Shown here one piece after another: positions 1 through 11,133 of a stretch of 25,000 nucleotides of DNA. The stretch covers positions 170,001 through 195,000 of the forward strand of contig RPFO01001677.1 in assembly GCA_009746045.1 (NCBI GenBank), read 5' to 3'. The translations under genes were made by a program, and so were the position numbers. Every line of letters begins with the position of its first letter. Positions within the stretch are counted from its first letter, which is position 1. The notes below the pieces were generated by a model that ran no database searches, was not told the DNA's origin, and saw only the letters and a list, made by a program, of their open reading frames with translations. Source of the stretch: Mesostigma viride (taxonomy: Eukaryota > Streptophyta > Mesostigmatophyceae > Mesostigmatales > Mesostigmataceae).

Positions 1-410
1 GACTGGCCCCCTAACCCACTCACCACCCACCCACCGGCGCTTGGGACTAAGGGGACAAGCGCAGCACACTGGAATCAGGCGGGGTACGCCCACGCGCCTG
101 GGGAGTCGGGATGCCCACCACCTCCACGACCGCGCCACCATGCAAGGGAACCGCCGCGCTAACCCATAGCGAGGCAAACTCGCCCCGCCTTGGTCAAATC
201 GCGCCCCACCGCAACACCAACGGAGAGACACCTTCAAACGGGAAAACCACCTCTCCGACCAAGGAAACGCGGACTTGCGGCTCCCAAGTGCCCCTTGAAG
301 CCCGGGAACCTTGCTCGAGGGACGCCGAGGACAGGCCAGAGGCAAGGTACCGTGGAACCCCCACCATCGCTCGATCGTCCCCTCGCGCAGTGGCCCTCGT
401 CCTCGCCCTC
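1..410. other. Unassigned GC-rich leader
   Basis: This stretch is mixed GC-rich sequence before the satellite domain. Open frames exist on both strands but overlap each other, have low-complexity composition and run into the 7-bp array downstream, so I do not support a gene here. No RNA gene or mobile-element end was recognised. Confidence 0.4.
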
Positions 411-660
411 AACTGATGGGGTCAGCCCTCGCCCGGTGGGGTCAGCCCCTCGCCCCTCGCCCCTCGCCCCTCGCCCCTCGCCCCTCGCCCCTCGCCCCTT
501 GGGGTCAGCCCCTCGCCCCTTGGGGTCAGCCCCTCGCCCCTTGGGGTCAGCCCTCGCCCCTCGCCCCTCGCCCCTTGCCCCTCGCCCCTCGCCCCTCGCC
601 CCTCGCCCCTCGCCCCTCGCCCCTCGCCCCTCGCCCTCGATCGCCACTCGCCCCTAGCCC
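411..660. repeat. (CCCCTCG)n 7-bp array with interspersed 21-bp variant
   Basis: Tandem copies of CCCCTCG run through this interval. Near 485-553 they alternate with CCCCTTGGGGTCAG blocks, giving a secondary period of about 21 bp. The module CCGGTGGGGTCAG at 435-447 resembles the anchor CCGGTGGGGGCC of the satellite units further right. The array is therefore probably an old, independently amplified edge of the same satellite domain. The relation to the main satellite is inference; the 7-bp periodicity is seen directly. Confidence 0.85.
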
Positions 661-1197
661 CTCGCCCCTAGCGGCTCGCCACCACCCTTTCACCCTCGCT
701 CACTCGTGCAGTGGGGATCCCCTGTCCCTCCCTAGCCTTCACCCTCGCTGTGGCCCTTGCCCGCCCATGATCAACTGCCCAGCTGCATGACCTCACCCCA
801 CCCTCTCAGCCTACTTCAGGTGCCCTCGCTCTGATGCAGCCATGCTCCACCTCCTTCAAAGCCCCTGTGCACTCGCCCAGTGGGGCCTGCCCTCCGCCCT
901 CTCACCCTCCCTAGCCTTCACGTACCTCGCCCTCGCTTTGACCAGCCGCCAACGCCCTCACCCGATGCCCTTTCGCCCTCACTGCATGGCCCTCGCCAAG
1001 GCTCACTTGCTCTTGCTCACCTCAGGCACCCCTTGTGCCCCTCGCATCAAGAAGCACACCCTAACCCCCACTAACCTTCATGCTCGCTAGCTCTTGCCCT
1101 CCTTTATGTTCAGCCGCCCTTACACACACCACCTCACCCTCACCCTAGCTCTCACCCCAACTTCTCACCCTCACGCAGCTGTGCCCACTCGGGCACG
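661..1197. repeat. Diverged edge monomers of the C-rich satellite
   Basis: The sequence is strongly C-rich and carries recognisable but decayed pieces of the unit that repeats from 1562 onward. GTGCAGTGGGG at about 706 and CGCCCAGTGGGGCC at about 876 match the unit anchor. CCCTCCCTAGCCTTCAC (about 728 and 906) and TTATGTTCAGC (about 1104) also have counterparts in the units. Divergent monomers at the border of a homogenised array are typical of satellite DNA. The overlapping short open frames are treated as chance. Confidence 0.6.
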
Positions 1198-1200
1198 CTC

Positions 1201-1510
1201 GCCCTCGCCCTCGCCCTCGCCCTCGCCCTCGCCCTCGCCCTCGCCCTCGCCCTCGCCCTCGCCCTCGCCCTCGCCCTCGCCCTCGCCCTCGCCCTCGCCC
1301 TCGCCCTCGCCCTCGCCCTCGCCCTCGCCCTCGCCCTCGCCCTCGCCCTCGCCCTCGCCCTCGCCCTCGCCCTCGCCCTCGCCCTCGCCCTCGCCCTCGC
1401 CCTCGCCCTCGCCCTCGCCCTCGCCCTCGCCCTCGCCCTCGCCCTCGCCCTCGCCCTCGCCCTCGCCCTCGCCCTCGCCCTCGCCCTCGCCCTCGCCCTC
1501 GCCCTCGCCC
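1201..1510. repeat. Expanded (GCCCTC)n array 1
   Basis: An uninterrupted hexanucleotide array of roughly 51 copies. It ends in the variant pieces CTTACGCCCTCGCCCTTAG that also close arrays 2 and 3. All six frames are free of stops: the plus strand reads Ala-Leu, Pro-Ser or Arg-Pro dipeptides, the minus strand Glu-Gly, Ala-Arg or Gly-Arg. Long open frames here are by-products of repeat composition, not genes. Confidence 0.97.
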
Positions 1511-1561
1511 TTACGCCCTCGCCCTTAGTCGCGCAGGTCCCCTTCGCACTCGCCCGGTGGG

Positions 1562-3833
1562 GGCCACCCTCACCCTCCATGGTCTTCATCCCCGCTATGG
1601 CCCTCGCTTATGTTCAGTGTCCCCAGCCCTCACCCTCACTCCCACCCTAAAGCACAGCCCTAGCTCTGCTGCCCTCACTCAGGCTCTCTCACCCGCAGCC
1701 TTCCTCTGCACCTCTCGCCCGCGTCCTCGCTCAGGCCCTCTGTGCATTTGTTTGCCCAGTGGGGCCCGCCCTCGCCCTACCTAGCCGTCACCATCGCCAT
1801 AGCCCTGGCCCTTGCTCTGGCCTTCACCCTCACCCCCAACCTCGCACCATCACTCAGGTGCCCTTGCCCAGGGCCCCTTTGCAAATGCCCGGTGGAAAAC
1901 CCACCCACACCTCACTTCGCCTTTAATCGTTAGTAGTCAACTGGGTGCCATCACCCCCGCCCTCACTGGCCCTTACCTGGGCCCACTTGCCCTCGCCCTC
2001 GCTCAGGTCCCATCTGCACACTCGCGCACTGGGGCCCATCCTCACCCTACCTAGCCCTGGCCCTTTTACCCTCGCTTTCATTCTGATGCTCCCTCTCCAC
2101 TACCTACACCTGCGCGGTTTCCCTCGCCCTCGCTTTTCACCGCTTTCACTCGCCCTCGCCCTCGCCCTCGCCCTCGCCCTCGCCCTCGCCCTCGCCCTCG
2201 CCCTCGCCAGGTAAGGGCCACCCTCGCCCTCCATGGTCTTCATCCCCGCTATGCCCCTCGCTTATGTTCAGCATCGCCAGCCCTCGCCCTCACTCCCACC
2301 CTAGAGCACAGCCCAAGCTCTGCTGCCTCATTCAGGCTCACTCACCCGCAGCCTTTCTTTGCACCTCTCGCCCGCGCCCTCGCTCAGGCCCCCTGTCCAT
2401 TGGTTTGCCCAGTGGGGCCCGCCCTCGCCCTACCTAGCCTTCACCATCGCCATAGCCCTGGCTCTCGCTCTGACCTGCACCCTCCCCGCCAACCTCGCAC
2501 CATCACTCAGGTGCCCTTGCCCTGGGCCCCTATGCAATCGCCCGGTGGAAAACCCACCCACACCTCACTTCGCCTTTAATCGTTAGTAGTCAACTGGGTG
2601 CCATCACCCCCGCCCTCACTGGCCCTCACCTGGGCGCACTTGCCCTCGCCCTCGCTCAGGTCCCATCTGCACACTCGCGCACTGGGGCCCATCCTCACCC
2701 TACCTAGCCCTGGCCCTTTTACCCTCGCTTTCATTCTGATGCTCCCTCTCCACTACCTACACCTGCGCGGTTTCCCTCGCCCTCGCTTTTCATCGCTTTT
2801 TATCGCCCTCGCCCTCGCCCTCGCCCTCGCCCTCGCCCTCGCCCTCGCCCTCGCCCTCGCCAGGTAAGGGCCACCCTCACCCTCCTTGGTCTTCATCCCC
2901 GCTATGCCCCTCGCTTATGTTCAGCATCGCCAGCCCTCGCCCTCACTCCCACCCTAGAGCACAGCCCAAGCTCTGCTGCCTCATTCAGGCTCACTCACCC
3001 GCAGCCTTCCTCTGCACCTCTCGCCCGCGCCCTCGCTCAGGCCCCCTGTCCATTTGTTTGCCCAGTGAGGCCCGCCCTCACCCTACACTAGCCTTTACCA
3101 TCGCTATAGACCTGGCTCTCGCTCTGACCTGCACCCTCCCCGCCAACCTCGCACCATCACTCAGGTGCCCTTGCCCTGGGCCCCTATGCAATCGCCCGGT
3201 GGAAAACCCACCCACACCTCACTTCGCCTTTAATCGTTAGTAGTCAACTGGGTGCCATCACCCCCGCCCTCACTGGCCCTCACCTGGGCGCACTTGCCCT
3301 CGCCCTCGCTCAGGTCCCATCTGCACACTCGCGCACTGGGGCCCATCCTCACCCTACCTAGCCCTGGCCCTTTTTCCCTCGCTTTCATTCTGATGCTCCC
3401 TCTCCACTACCTACACCTGTGCGCTTCCCCTCGCCCTCGCTTTCCATCGCTTTCACTCGCCCTCGCCCTCGCCCTCGCCCTCGCCCTCGCCCTCGCCCTC
3501 GCCCTCGCCCTCGCCCTCGCCCTCGCCCTCGCCCTCGCCCTCGCCCTCGCCCTCGCCCTCGCCCTCGCCCTCGCCCTCGCCCTCGCCCTCGCCCTCGCCC
3601 TCGCCCTCGCCCTCGCCCTCGCCCTCGCCCTCGCCCTCGCCCTCGCCCTCGCCCTCGCCCTGGCCCTCGCCCTCGCCCTCGCCCTCGCCCTCGCCCTCGC
3701 CCTCGCCCTCGCCCTCGCCCTCGCCCTCGCCCTCGCCCTCGCCCTCGCCCTCGCCCTCGCCCTTACGCCCTCGCCCTCGCCCTTACGCCCTCGCCCTTAG
3801 TCGCGCAGGTCCCCTTCGCACTCGCCCGGTGGG
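1562..3833. repeat. Satellite block 1: units U1-U3 (types A, B, C)
   Basis: Three tandem units start at 1562, 2216 and 2869, with lengths near 654, 653 and 965 bp. Each starts with GGGCCACCCTC and contains TTATGTTCAG, CCCAGTGGGGCCCGCC and the invariant TTTAATCGTTAGTAGTCAAC. Each ends in a (GCCCTC)n tract. U1 is type A (middle segment CCCTTGCTCTGGCCTTCACC). U2 and U3 share CTCTCGCTCTGACCTGCACC. U3 ends in the expanded array 2. The block is about 2,272 bp, measured between matching TTAGTCGCGCAGG marks at 1525 and 3797. Confidence 0.95.
3457..3762. repeat. Expanded (GCCCTC)n array 2
   Basis: About 51 hexanucleotide copies at the end of unit U3. A single visible interruption at 3662 changes CTCGCC to CTGGCC. 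The array is followed by two CTTACGCCCTCGCC variants and TTAGTCGCGCAGG, the same exit sequence as arrays 1 and 3. Confidence 0.97.
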
Positions 3834-6800
3834 GGCCACCCTCACCCTCCATGGTCTTCATCCCCGCTATGGCCCTCGCTTATGTTCAGTGTCCCCAGCC
3901 CTCACCCTCACTCCCACCCTAAAGCACAGCCCTAGCTCTGCTGCCCTCACTCAGGCTCTCTCACCCGCAGCCTTCCTCTGCACCTCTCGCCCGCGTCCTC
4001 GCTCAGGCCCTCTGTGCATTTGTTTGCCCAGTGGGGCCCGCCCTCGCCCTACCTAGCCGTCACCATCGCCATAGCCCTGGCCCTTGCTCTGGCCTTCACC
4101 CTCACCCCCAACCTCGCACCATCACTCAGGTGCCCTTGCCCAGGGCCCCTTTGCAAATGCCCGGTGGAAAACCCACCCACACCTCACTTCGCCTTTAATC
4201 GTTAGTAGTCAACTGGGTGCCATCACCCCCGCCCTCACTGGCCCTTACCTGGGCCCACTTGCCCTCGCCCTCGCTCAGGTCCCATCTGCACACTCGCGCA
4301 CTGGGGTCCATCCTCACCCTACCTAGCCCTGGCCCTTTTTCCCTCGCTTTCATTCTGATGCTCCCTCTCCACTACCTACACCTGCGCGGTTTCCCTCGCC
4401 CTCGCTTTTCACCGCTTTCACTCGCCCTCGCCCTCGCCCTCGCCCTCGCCCTCGCCCTCGCCAGGTAAGGGCCACCCTCGCCCTCCATGGTCTTCATCCC
4501 CGCTATGCCCCTCGCTTATGTTCAGCATCGCCAGCCCTCGCCCTCACTCCCACCCTAGAGCACAGCCCAAGCTCTGCTGCCTCATTCAGGCTCACTCACC
4601 CGCAGCCTTTCTTTGCACCTCTCGCCCGCGCCCTCGCTCAGGCCCCCTGTCCATTTGTTTGCCCAGTGGGGCCCGCCCTCGCCCTACCTAGCCTTCACCA
4701 TCGCCATAGCCCTGGCTCTCGCTCTGACCTGCACCCTCCCCGCCAACCTCGCACCATCACTCAGGTGCCCTTGCCCTGGGCCCCTATGCAATCGCCCGGT
4801 GGAAAACCCACCCACACCTCACTTCGCCTTTAATCGTTAGTAGTCAACTGGGTGCCATCACCCCCGCCCTCACTGGCCCTCACCTGGGCGCACTTGCCCT
4901 CGCCCTCGCTCAGGTCCCATCTGCACACTCGCGCACTGGGGCCCATCCTCACCCTACCTAGCCCTGGCCCTTTTTCCCTCGCTTTCATTCTGATGCTCCC
5001 TCTCCACTACCTACACCTGTGCGCTTCCCCTCGCCCTCGCTTTCCATCGCTTTCACTCGCCCTCGCCCTCGCCAGGTGAGGGCCACCCTCACTCTCCTTG
5101 GTCTTCATCCCCGCTATGGCCCTCGCTTATGTTCAGTGTCCCCAGCCCTCACCCTCACTCCCACCCTAAAGCACAGCCCTAGCTCTGCTGCCCTCACTCA
5201 GGCTCTCTCACCCGCAGCCTTCCTCTGCACCTCTCGCCCGCGCCCTCGCTCAGGCCCCCTGTGCATTTGTTTGCCCAGTGGGGCCCGCCCTCGCCCTACA
5301 CTAGCCTTTACCATCGCTATAGACCTGGCCCTAAGTTGCTCTGGCCTTTACCCTCACCCCCAACCTCGCACCATCACTCAGGTGCCCTTGCCCTGGGCCC
5401 CTATGCAATCGCCCGGTGGAAAACCCACCCACACCTCACTTCGCCTTTAATCGTTAGTAGTCAACTGGGTGCCATCACCCCCACCCTCACTGACCCTCAC
5501 CTGGGCGCACTTGCCCTCGCCCTCGCTCAGGTCCCATCTGCACACTCGCGCACTGGGGCCCATCCTCACCCTACCTAGCCCTGGCCCTTTTACCCTCGCT
5601 TTCATTCTGATGCTCCCTCTCCACTACCTACACCTGCGCGCTTCCCCTCGCCCTCGCTTTTCATCGCTTTCACTCGCCCTCGCCCTCGCCAGGTGAGGGC
5701 CACCCTCACTCTCCTTGGTCTTCATCCCCGCTATGGCCCTCGCTTATGTTCAGTGTCCCCAGCCCTCACCCTCACTCCCACCCTAAAGCACAGCCCTAGC
5801 TCTGCTGCCCTCACTCAGGCTCTCTCACCCGCAGCCTTCCTCTGCACCTCTCGCCCGCGCCCTCGCTCAGGCCCCCTGTGCATTTGTTTGCCCAGTGGGG
5901 CCCGCCCTCGCCCTACACTAGCCTTTACCATCGCTATAGACCTGGCCCTAAGTTGCTCTGGCCTTTACCCTCACCCCCAACCTCGCACCATCACTCAGGT
6001 GCCCTTGCCCTGGGCCCCTATGCAATCGCCCGGTGGAAAACCCACCCACACCTCACTTCGCCTTTAATCGTTAGTAGTCAACTGGGTGCCATCACCCCCA
6101 CCCTCACTGACCCTCACCTGGGCGCACTTGCCCTCGCCCTCGCTCAGGTCCCATCTGCACACTCGCGCACTGGGGCCCATCCTCACCCTACCTAGCCCTG
6201 GCCCTTTTACCCTCGCTTTCATTCTGATGCTCCCTCTCCACTACCTACACCTGCGCGGTTTCCCTCGCCCTCGCTTTTCATCGCTTTCACTCGCCCTCGC
6301 CCTCGCCCTCGCCCTCGCCCTCGCCCTCGCCCTCGCCCTCGCCCTCGCCAGGTAAGGGCCACCCTCACCCTCCTTGGTCTTCATCCCCGCTATGCCCCTC
6401 GCTTATGTTCAGCATCGCCAGCCCTCGCCCTCACTCCCACCCTAGAGCACAGCCCAAGCTCTGCTGCCTCATTCAGGCTCACTCACCCGCAGCCTTCCTC
6501 TGCACCTCTCGCCCGCGCCCTCGCTCAGGCCCCCTGTCCATTTGTTTGCCCAGTGAGGCCCGCCCTCACCCTACACTAGCCTTTACCATCGCTATAGACC
6601 TGGCTCTCGCTCTGACCTGCACCCTCCCCGCCAACCTCGCACCATCACTCAGGTGCCCTTGCCCTGGGCCCCTATGCAATCGCCCGGTGGAAAACCCACC
6701 CACACCTCACCTAGCCTTTAATCGTTAGTAGTCAACTGGGTGCCATCACCCCCGCCCTCACTGGCCCTCACCTGGGCGCACTTGCCCTCGCCCTCGCTCA

Positions 6801-7164
6801 GGTCCCATCTGCACACTCGCGCACTGGGGCCCATCCTCACCCTACCTAGCCCTGGCCCTTTTTCCCTCGCTTTCATTCTGATGCTCCCTCTCCACTACCT
6901 ACACCTGCGCGGTTTCCCTCGCCCTCGCTTTTCATCGCTTTCACTCGCCCTCGCCCTCGCCCTCGCCCTCGCCCTCGCCCTCGCCCTCGCCCTCGCCCTC
7001 GCCCTCGCCCTCGCCCTCGCCCTCGCCCTCGCCCTCGCCCTCGCCCTCGCCCTCGCCCTCGCCCTCGCCCTCGCCCTCGCCCTCGCCCTCGCCCTCGCCC
7101 TCGCCCTCGCCCTCGCCCTCGCCCTCGCCCTCGCCCTCGCCCTCGCCCTCGCCCTCGCCCTCGC

Positions 7165-7195
<31 letters not shown>

Positions 7196-7421
7196 CTCGC
7201 CCTCGCCCTCGCCCTCGCCCTCGCCCTCGCCCTCGCCCTCGCCCTCGCCCTCGCCCTCGCCCTCGCCCTCGCCCTCGCCCTCGCCCTCGCCCTCGCCCTC
7301 GCCCTCGCCCTCGCCCTCGCCCTCGCCCTCGCCCTCGCTCGCCCTCGCCCTTACGCCCTCGCCCTCGCCCTTACGCCCTCGCCCTTAGTCGCGCAGGTCC
7401 CCTTCGCACTCGCCCGGTGGG
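3834..7421. repeat. Satellite block 2: units U4-U8 (A, B, D, D, C), 3,588 bp
   Basis: Five units start at 3834, 4470, 5081, 5698 and 6357. Type D units (U6, U7) are marked by CCTGGCCCTAAGTTGCTCTG near 5325 and 5942. U8 ends in the long array 3. The distance from the start of U4 to the start of U9 is 3,588 bp. U4-U5 and U9-U10 have the same unit lengths (636 and 611 bp), so the block was copied as a segment and not one unit at a time. Confidence 0.93.
6944..7350. repeat. Expanded (GCCCTC)n array 3
   Basis: The longest array in the window, about 67 copies. One C-to-T interruption lies at 7166, and a 2-bp contraction (CTCGCTCGCC) lies near 7338. The exit sequence is the same as for arrays 1 and 2. 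Confidence 0.97.
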
Positions 7422-10400
7422 GGCCACCCTCACCCTCCATGGTCTTCATCCCCGCTATGGCCCTCGCTTATGTTCAGCGTCCCCAGCCCTCGCCCTCACT
7501 CCCACTCTAGAGCACAGCCCTAGCTCTGCTGCCCTCACTGAGGCTCTCTCACCCGCAGCCTTCCTCTGCACCTCTCGCCCGCGTCCTCGCTCAGGCCCTC
7601 TGTGCATTTGTTTGCCCAGTGGGGCCCGCCCTCGCCCTACCTAGCCGTCACCATCGCCATAGCCCTGGCCCTTGCTCTGGCCTTCACCCTCACCCCCAAC
7701 CTCGCACCATCACTCAGGTGCCCTTGCCCAGGGCCCCTTTGCAAATGCCCGGTGGAAAACCCACCCACACCTCACTTCGCCTTTAATCGTTAGTAGTCAA
7801 CTGGGTGCCATCACCCCCGCCCTCACTGGCCCTTACCTGGGCCCACTTGCCCTCGCCCTCGCTCAGGTCCCATCTGCACACTCGCGCACTGGGGTCCATC
7901 CTCACCCTACCTAGCCCTGGCCCTTTTACCCTCGCTTTCATTCTGATGCTCCCTCTCCACTACCTACACCTGCGCGGTTTCCCTCGCCCTCGCTTTTCAC
8001 CGCTTTCACTCGCCCTCGCCCTCGCCCTCGCCCTCGCCCTCGCCCTCGCCAGGTAAGGGCCACCCTCGCCCTCCATGGTCTTCATCCCCGCTATGCCCCT
8101 CGCTTATGTTCAGCATCGCCAGCCCTCGCCCTCACTCCCACCCTAGAGCACAGCCCAAGCTCTGCTGCCTCATTCAGGCTCACTCACCCGCAGCCTTTCT
8201 TTGCACCTCTCGCCCGCGCCCTCGCTCAGGCCCCCTGTCCATTTGTTTGCCCAGTGGGGCCCGCCCTCGCCCTACCTAGCCTTCACCATCGCCATAGCCC
8301 TGGCTCTCGCTCTGACCTGCACCCTCCCCGCCAACCTCGCACCATCACTCAGGTTCCCTTGCCCTGGGCCCCTATGCAATCGCCCGGTGGAAAACCCACC
8401 CACACCTCACTTCGCCTTTAATCGTTAGTAGTCAACTGGGTGCCATCACCCCCGCCCTCACTGGCCCTCACCTGGGCGCACTTGCCCTCGCCCTCGCTCA
8501 GGTCCCATCTGCACACTCGCGCACTGGGGCCCATCCTCACCCTACCTAGCCCTGGCCCTTTTACCCTCGCTTTCATTCTGATGCTCCCTCTCCACTACCT
8601 ACACCTGTGCGCTTCCCCTCGCCCTCGCTTTCCATCGCTTTCACTCGCCCTCGCCCTCGCCAGGTGAGGGCCACCCTCACTCTCCTTGGTCTTCATCCCC
8701 GCTATGGCCCTCGCTTATGTTCAGTGTCCCCAGCCCTCACCCTCACTCCCACCCTAAAGCACAGCCCTAGCTCTGCTGCCCTCACTCAGGCTCTCTCACC
8801 CGCAGCCTTCCTCTGCACCTCTCGCCCGCGCACTCGCTCAGGCCCCCTGTGCATTTGTTTGCCCAGTGGGGCCCGCCCTCGCCCTACACTAGCCTTTACC
8901 ATCGCTATAGACCTGGCCCTAAGTTGCTCTGGCCTTTACCCTCACCCCCAACCTCGCACCATCACTCAGGTGCCCTTGCCCTGGGCCCCTATGCAATCGC
9001 CCGGTGGAAAACCCACCCACACCTCACTTCGCCTTTAATCGTTAGTAGTCAACTGGGTGCCATCACCCCCACCCTCACTGACCCTCACCTGGGCGCACTT
9101 GCCCTCGCCCTCGCTCAGGTCCCATCTGCACACTCGCGCACTGGGGCCCATCCTCACCCTACCTAGCCCTGGCCCTTTTACCCTCGCTTTCATTCTGATG
9201 CTCCCTCTCCACTACCTACACCTGCGCGGTTTCCCTCGCCCTCGCTTTTCATCGCTTTCACTCGCCCTCGCCCTCGCCCTCGCCCTCGCCCTCGCCCTCG
9301 CCCTCGCCCTCGCCAGGTAAGGGCCACCCTCACCCTCCTTGGTCTTCATCCCCGCTATGCCCCTCGCTTATGTTCAGCATCGCCAGCCCTCGCCCTCACT
9401 CCCACCCTAGAGCACAGCCCAAGCTCTGCTGCCTCATTCAGGCTCACTCATCCGCAGCCTTCCTCTGCACCTCTCGCCCGCGCCCTCGCTCAGGCCCCCT
9501 GTCCATTTGTTTGCCCAGTGAGGCCCGCCCTCACCCTACACTAGCCTTTACCATCGCTATAGACCTGGCTCTCGCTCTGACCTGCACCCTCCCCGCCAAC
9601 CTCGCACCATCACTCAGGTGCCCTTGCCCTGGGCCCCTATGCAATCGCCCGGTGGAAAACCCACCCACACCTCACTTCGCCTTTAATCGTTAGTAGTCAA
9701 CTGGGTGCCATCACCCCCGCCCTCACTGGCCCTCACCTGGGCGCACTTGCCCTCGCCCTCGCTCAGGTCCCATCTGCACACTCGCGCACTGGGGCCCATC
9801 CTCACCCTACCTAGCCCTGGCCCTTTTTCCCTCGCTTTCATTCTGATGCTCCCTCTCCACTACCTACACCTGTGCGCTTCCCCTCGCCCTCGCTTTCCAT
9901 CGCTTTCACTCGCCCTCGCCCTCGCCAGGTGAGGGCCACCCTCACTCTCCTTGGTCTTCATCCCCGCTATGGCCCTCGCTTATGTTCAGTGTCCCCAGCC
10001 CTCACCCTCACTCCCACCCTAAAGCACAGCCCTAGCTCTGCTGCCCTCACTCAGGCTCTCTCACCCGCAGCCTTCCTCTGCACCTCTCGCCCGCGCCCTC
10101 GCTCAGGCCCCCTGTGCATTTGTTTGCCCAGTGGGGCCCGCCCTCGCCCTACACTAGCCTTTACCATCGCTATAGACCTGGCCCTAAGTTGCTCTGGCCT
10201 TTACCCTCACCCCCAACCTCGCACCATCACTCAGGTGCCCTTGCCCTGGGCCCCTATGCAATCGCCCGGTGGAAAACCCACCCACACCTCACTTCGCCTT
10301 TAATCGTTAGTAGTCAACTGGGTGCCATCACCCCCACCCTCACTGACCCTCACCTGGGGGCACTTGCCCTCGCCCTCGCTCAGGTCCCATCTGCACACTC

Positions 10401-11133
10401 GCGCACTGGGGCCCATCCTCACCCTACCTAGCCCTGGCCCTTTTACCCTCGCTTTCATTCTGATGCTCCCTCTCCACTACCTACACCTGCGCGGTTTCCC
10501 TCGCCCTCGCTTTTCATCGCTTTCACTCGCCCTCGCCCTCGCCCTCGCCCTCACCCTCGCCCTCGCCCGGTGGGGGCCACCCTCACCCTCCATGGTCTTC
10601 ATCACCGCTATGGCCCTCGCTTATGCTCAGCGTCCCCAGCCCTCACCCTCACTCTCACCCTAAAGCACAGCCCTAGCTCTGCTGCCCTCACTCAGGCTCA
10701 TTCATCCGCAGCCTTCCTCTGCACCTTTTGCCCGCGCCCTCGCTCAGGCCCCCTGTGCATTTGTTTGCCCAGTGGGGCCCCCCCTCGCCCTACCTAGCCT
10801 TCAATATCGCCATAGCCCTGGCTCTTGCTCTGGCCTGCACCCTCCCCCCCAATCTCGCACCATCACTCAGGTGCCCTTGCCCTGCGCCCCTATGCAATCG
10901 TTCGGTGGAAAACCCACGCACACCTCACTTCGCCTTTAATCGTTAGTAGTCAACTGGGTGCCATCAGCCCCGCCCTCACTGGCCCTCCCGTGGGCGCACT
11001 TGCCCTCGCCCTCGCTCAGGTCCCATCTGCACACTCGCGCACTGGGGCCCATCCTCACCCTACCTAGCCCTGGCCCTTTTACCCTCGCTTTCATCCTGCT
11101 GCTCCCTCTCCACTACCTACACCTGCGCGGTTT
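7422..11133. repeat. Satellite block 3: units U9-U14 (A, B, D, C, D, E)
   Basis: Six units start at 7422, 8058, 8669, 9322, 9934 and 10575. U9 and U10 repeat U4 and U5. U11 and U13 carry the D marker near 8913 and 10178. U14 is the most diverged unit (for example TCAATATCGCC and AATCGTTCGGTGG variants) and runs into array 4, where the domain stops. A diverged last unit fits the usual satellite pattern of homogenised centres and decayed edges. Confidence 0.93.

Noticed and set aside
1562-11133. CRISPR array
   Set aside because: The repeats are contiguous satellite units without short unique spacers, and the context is eukaryotic.
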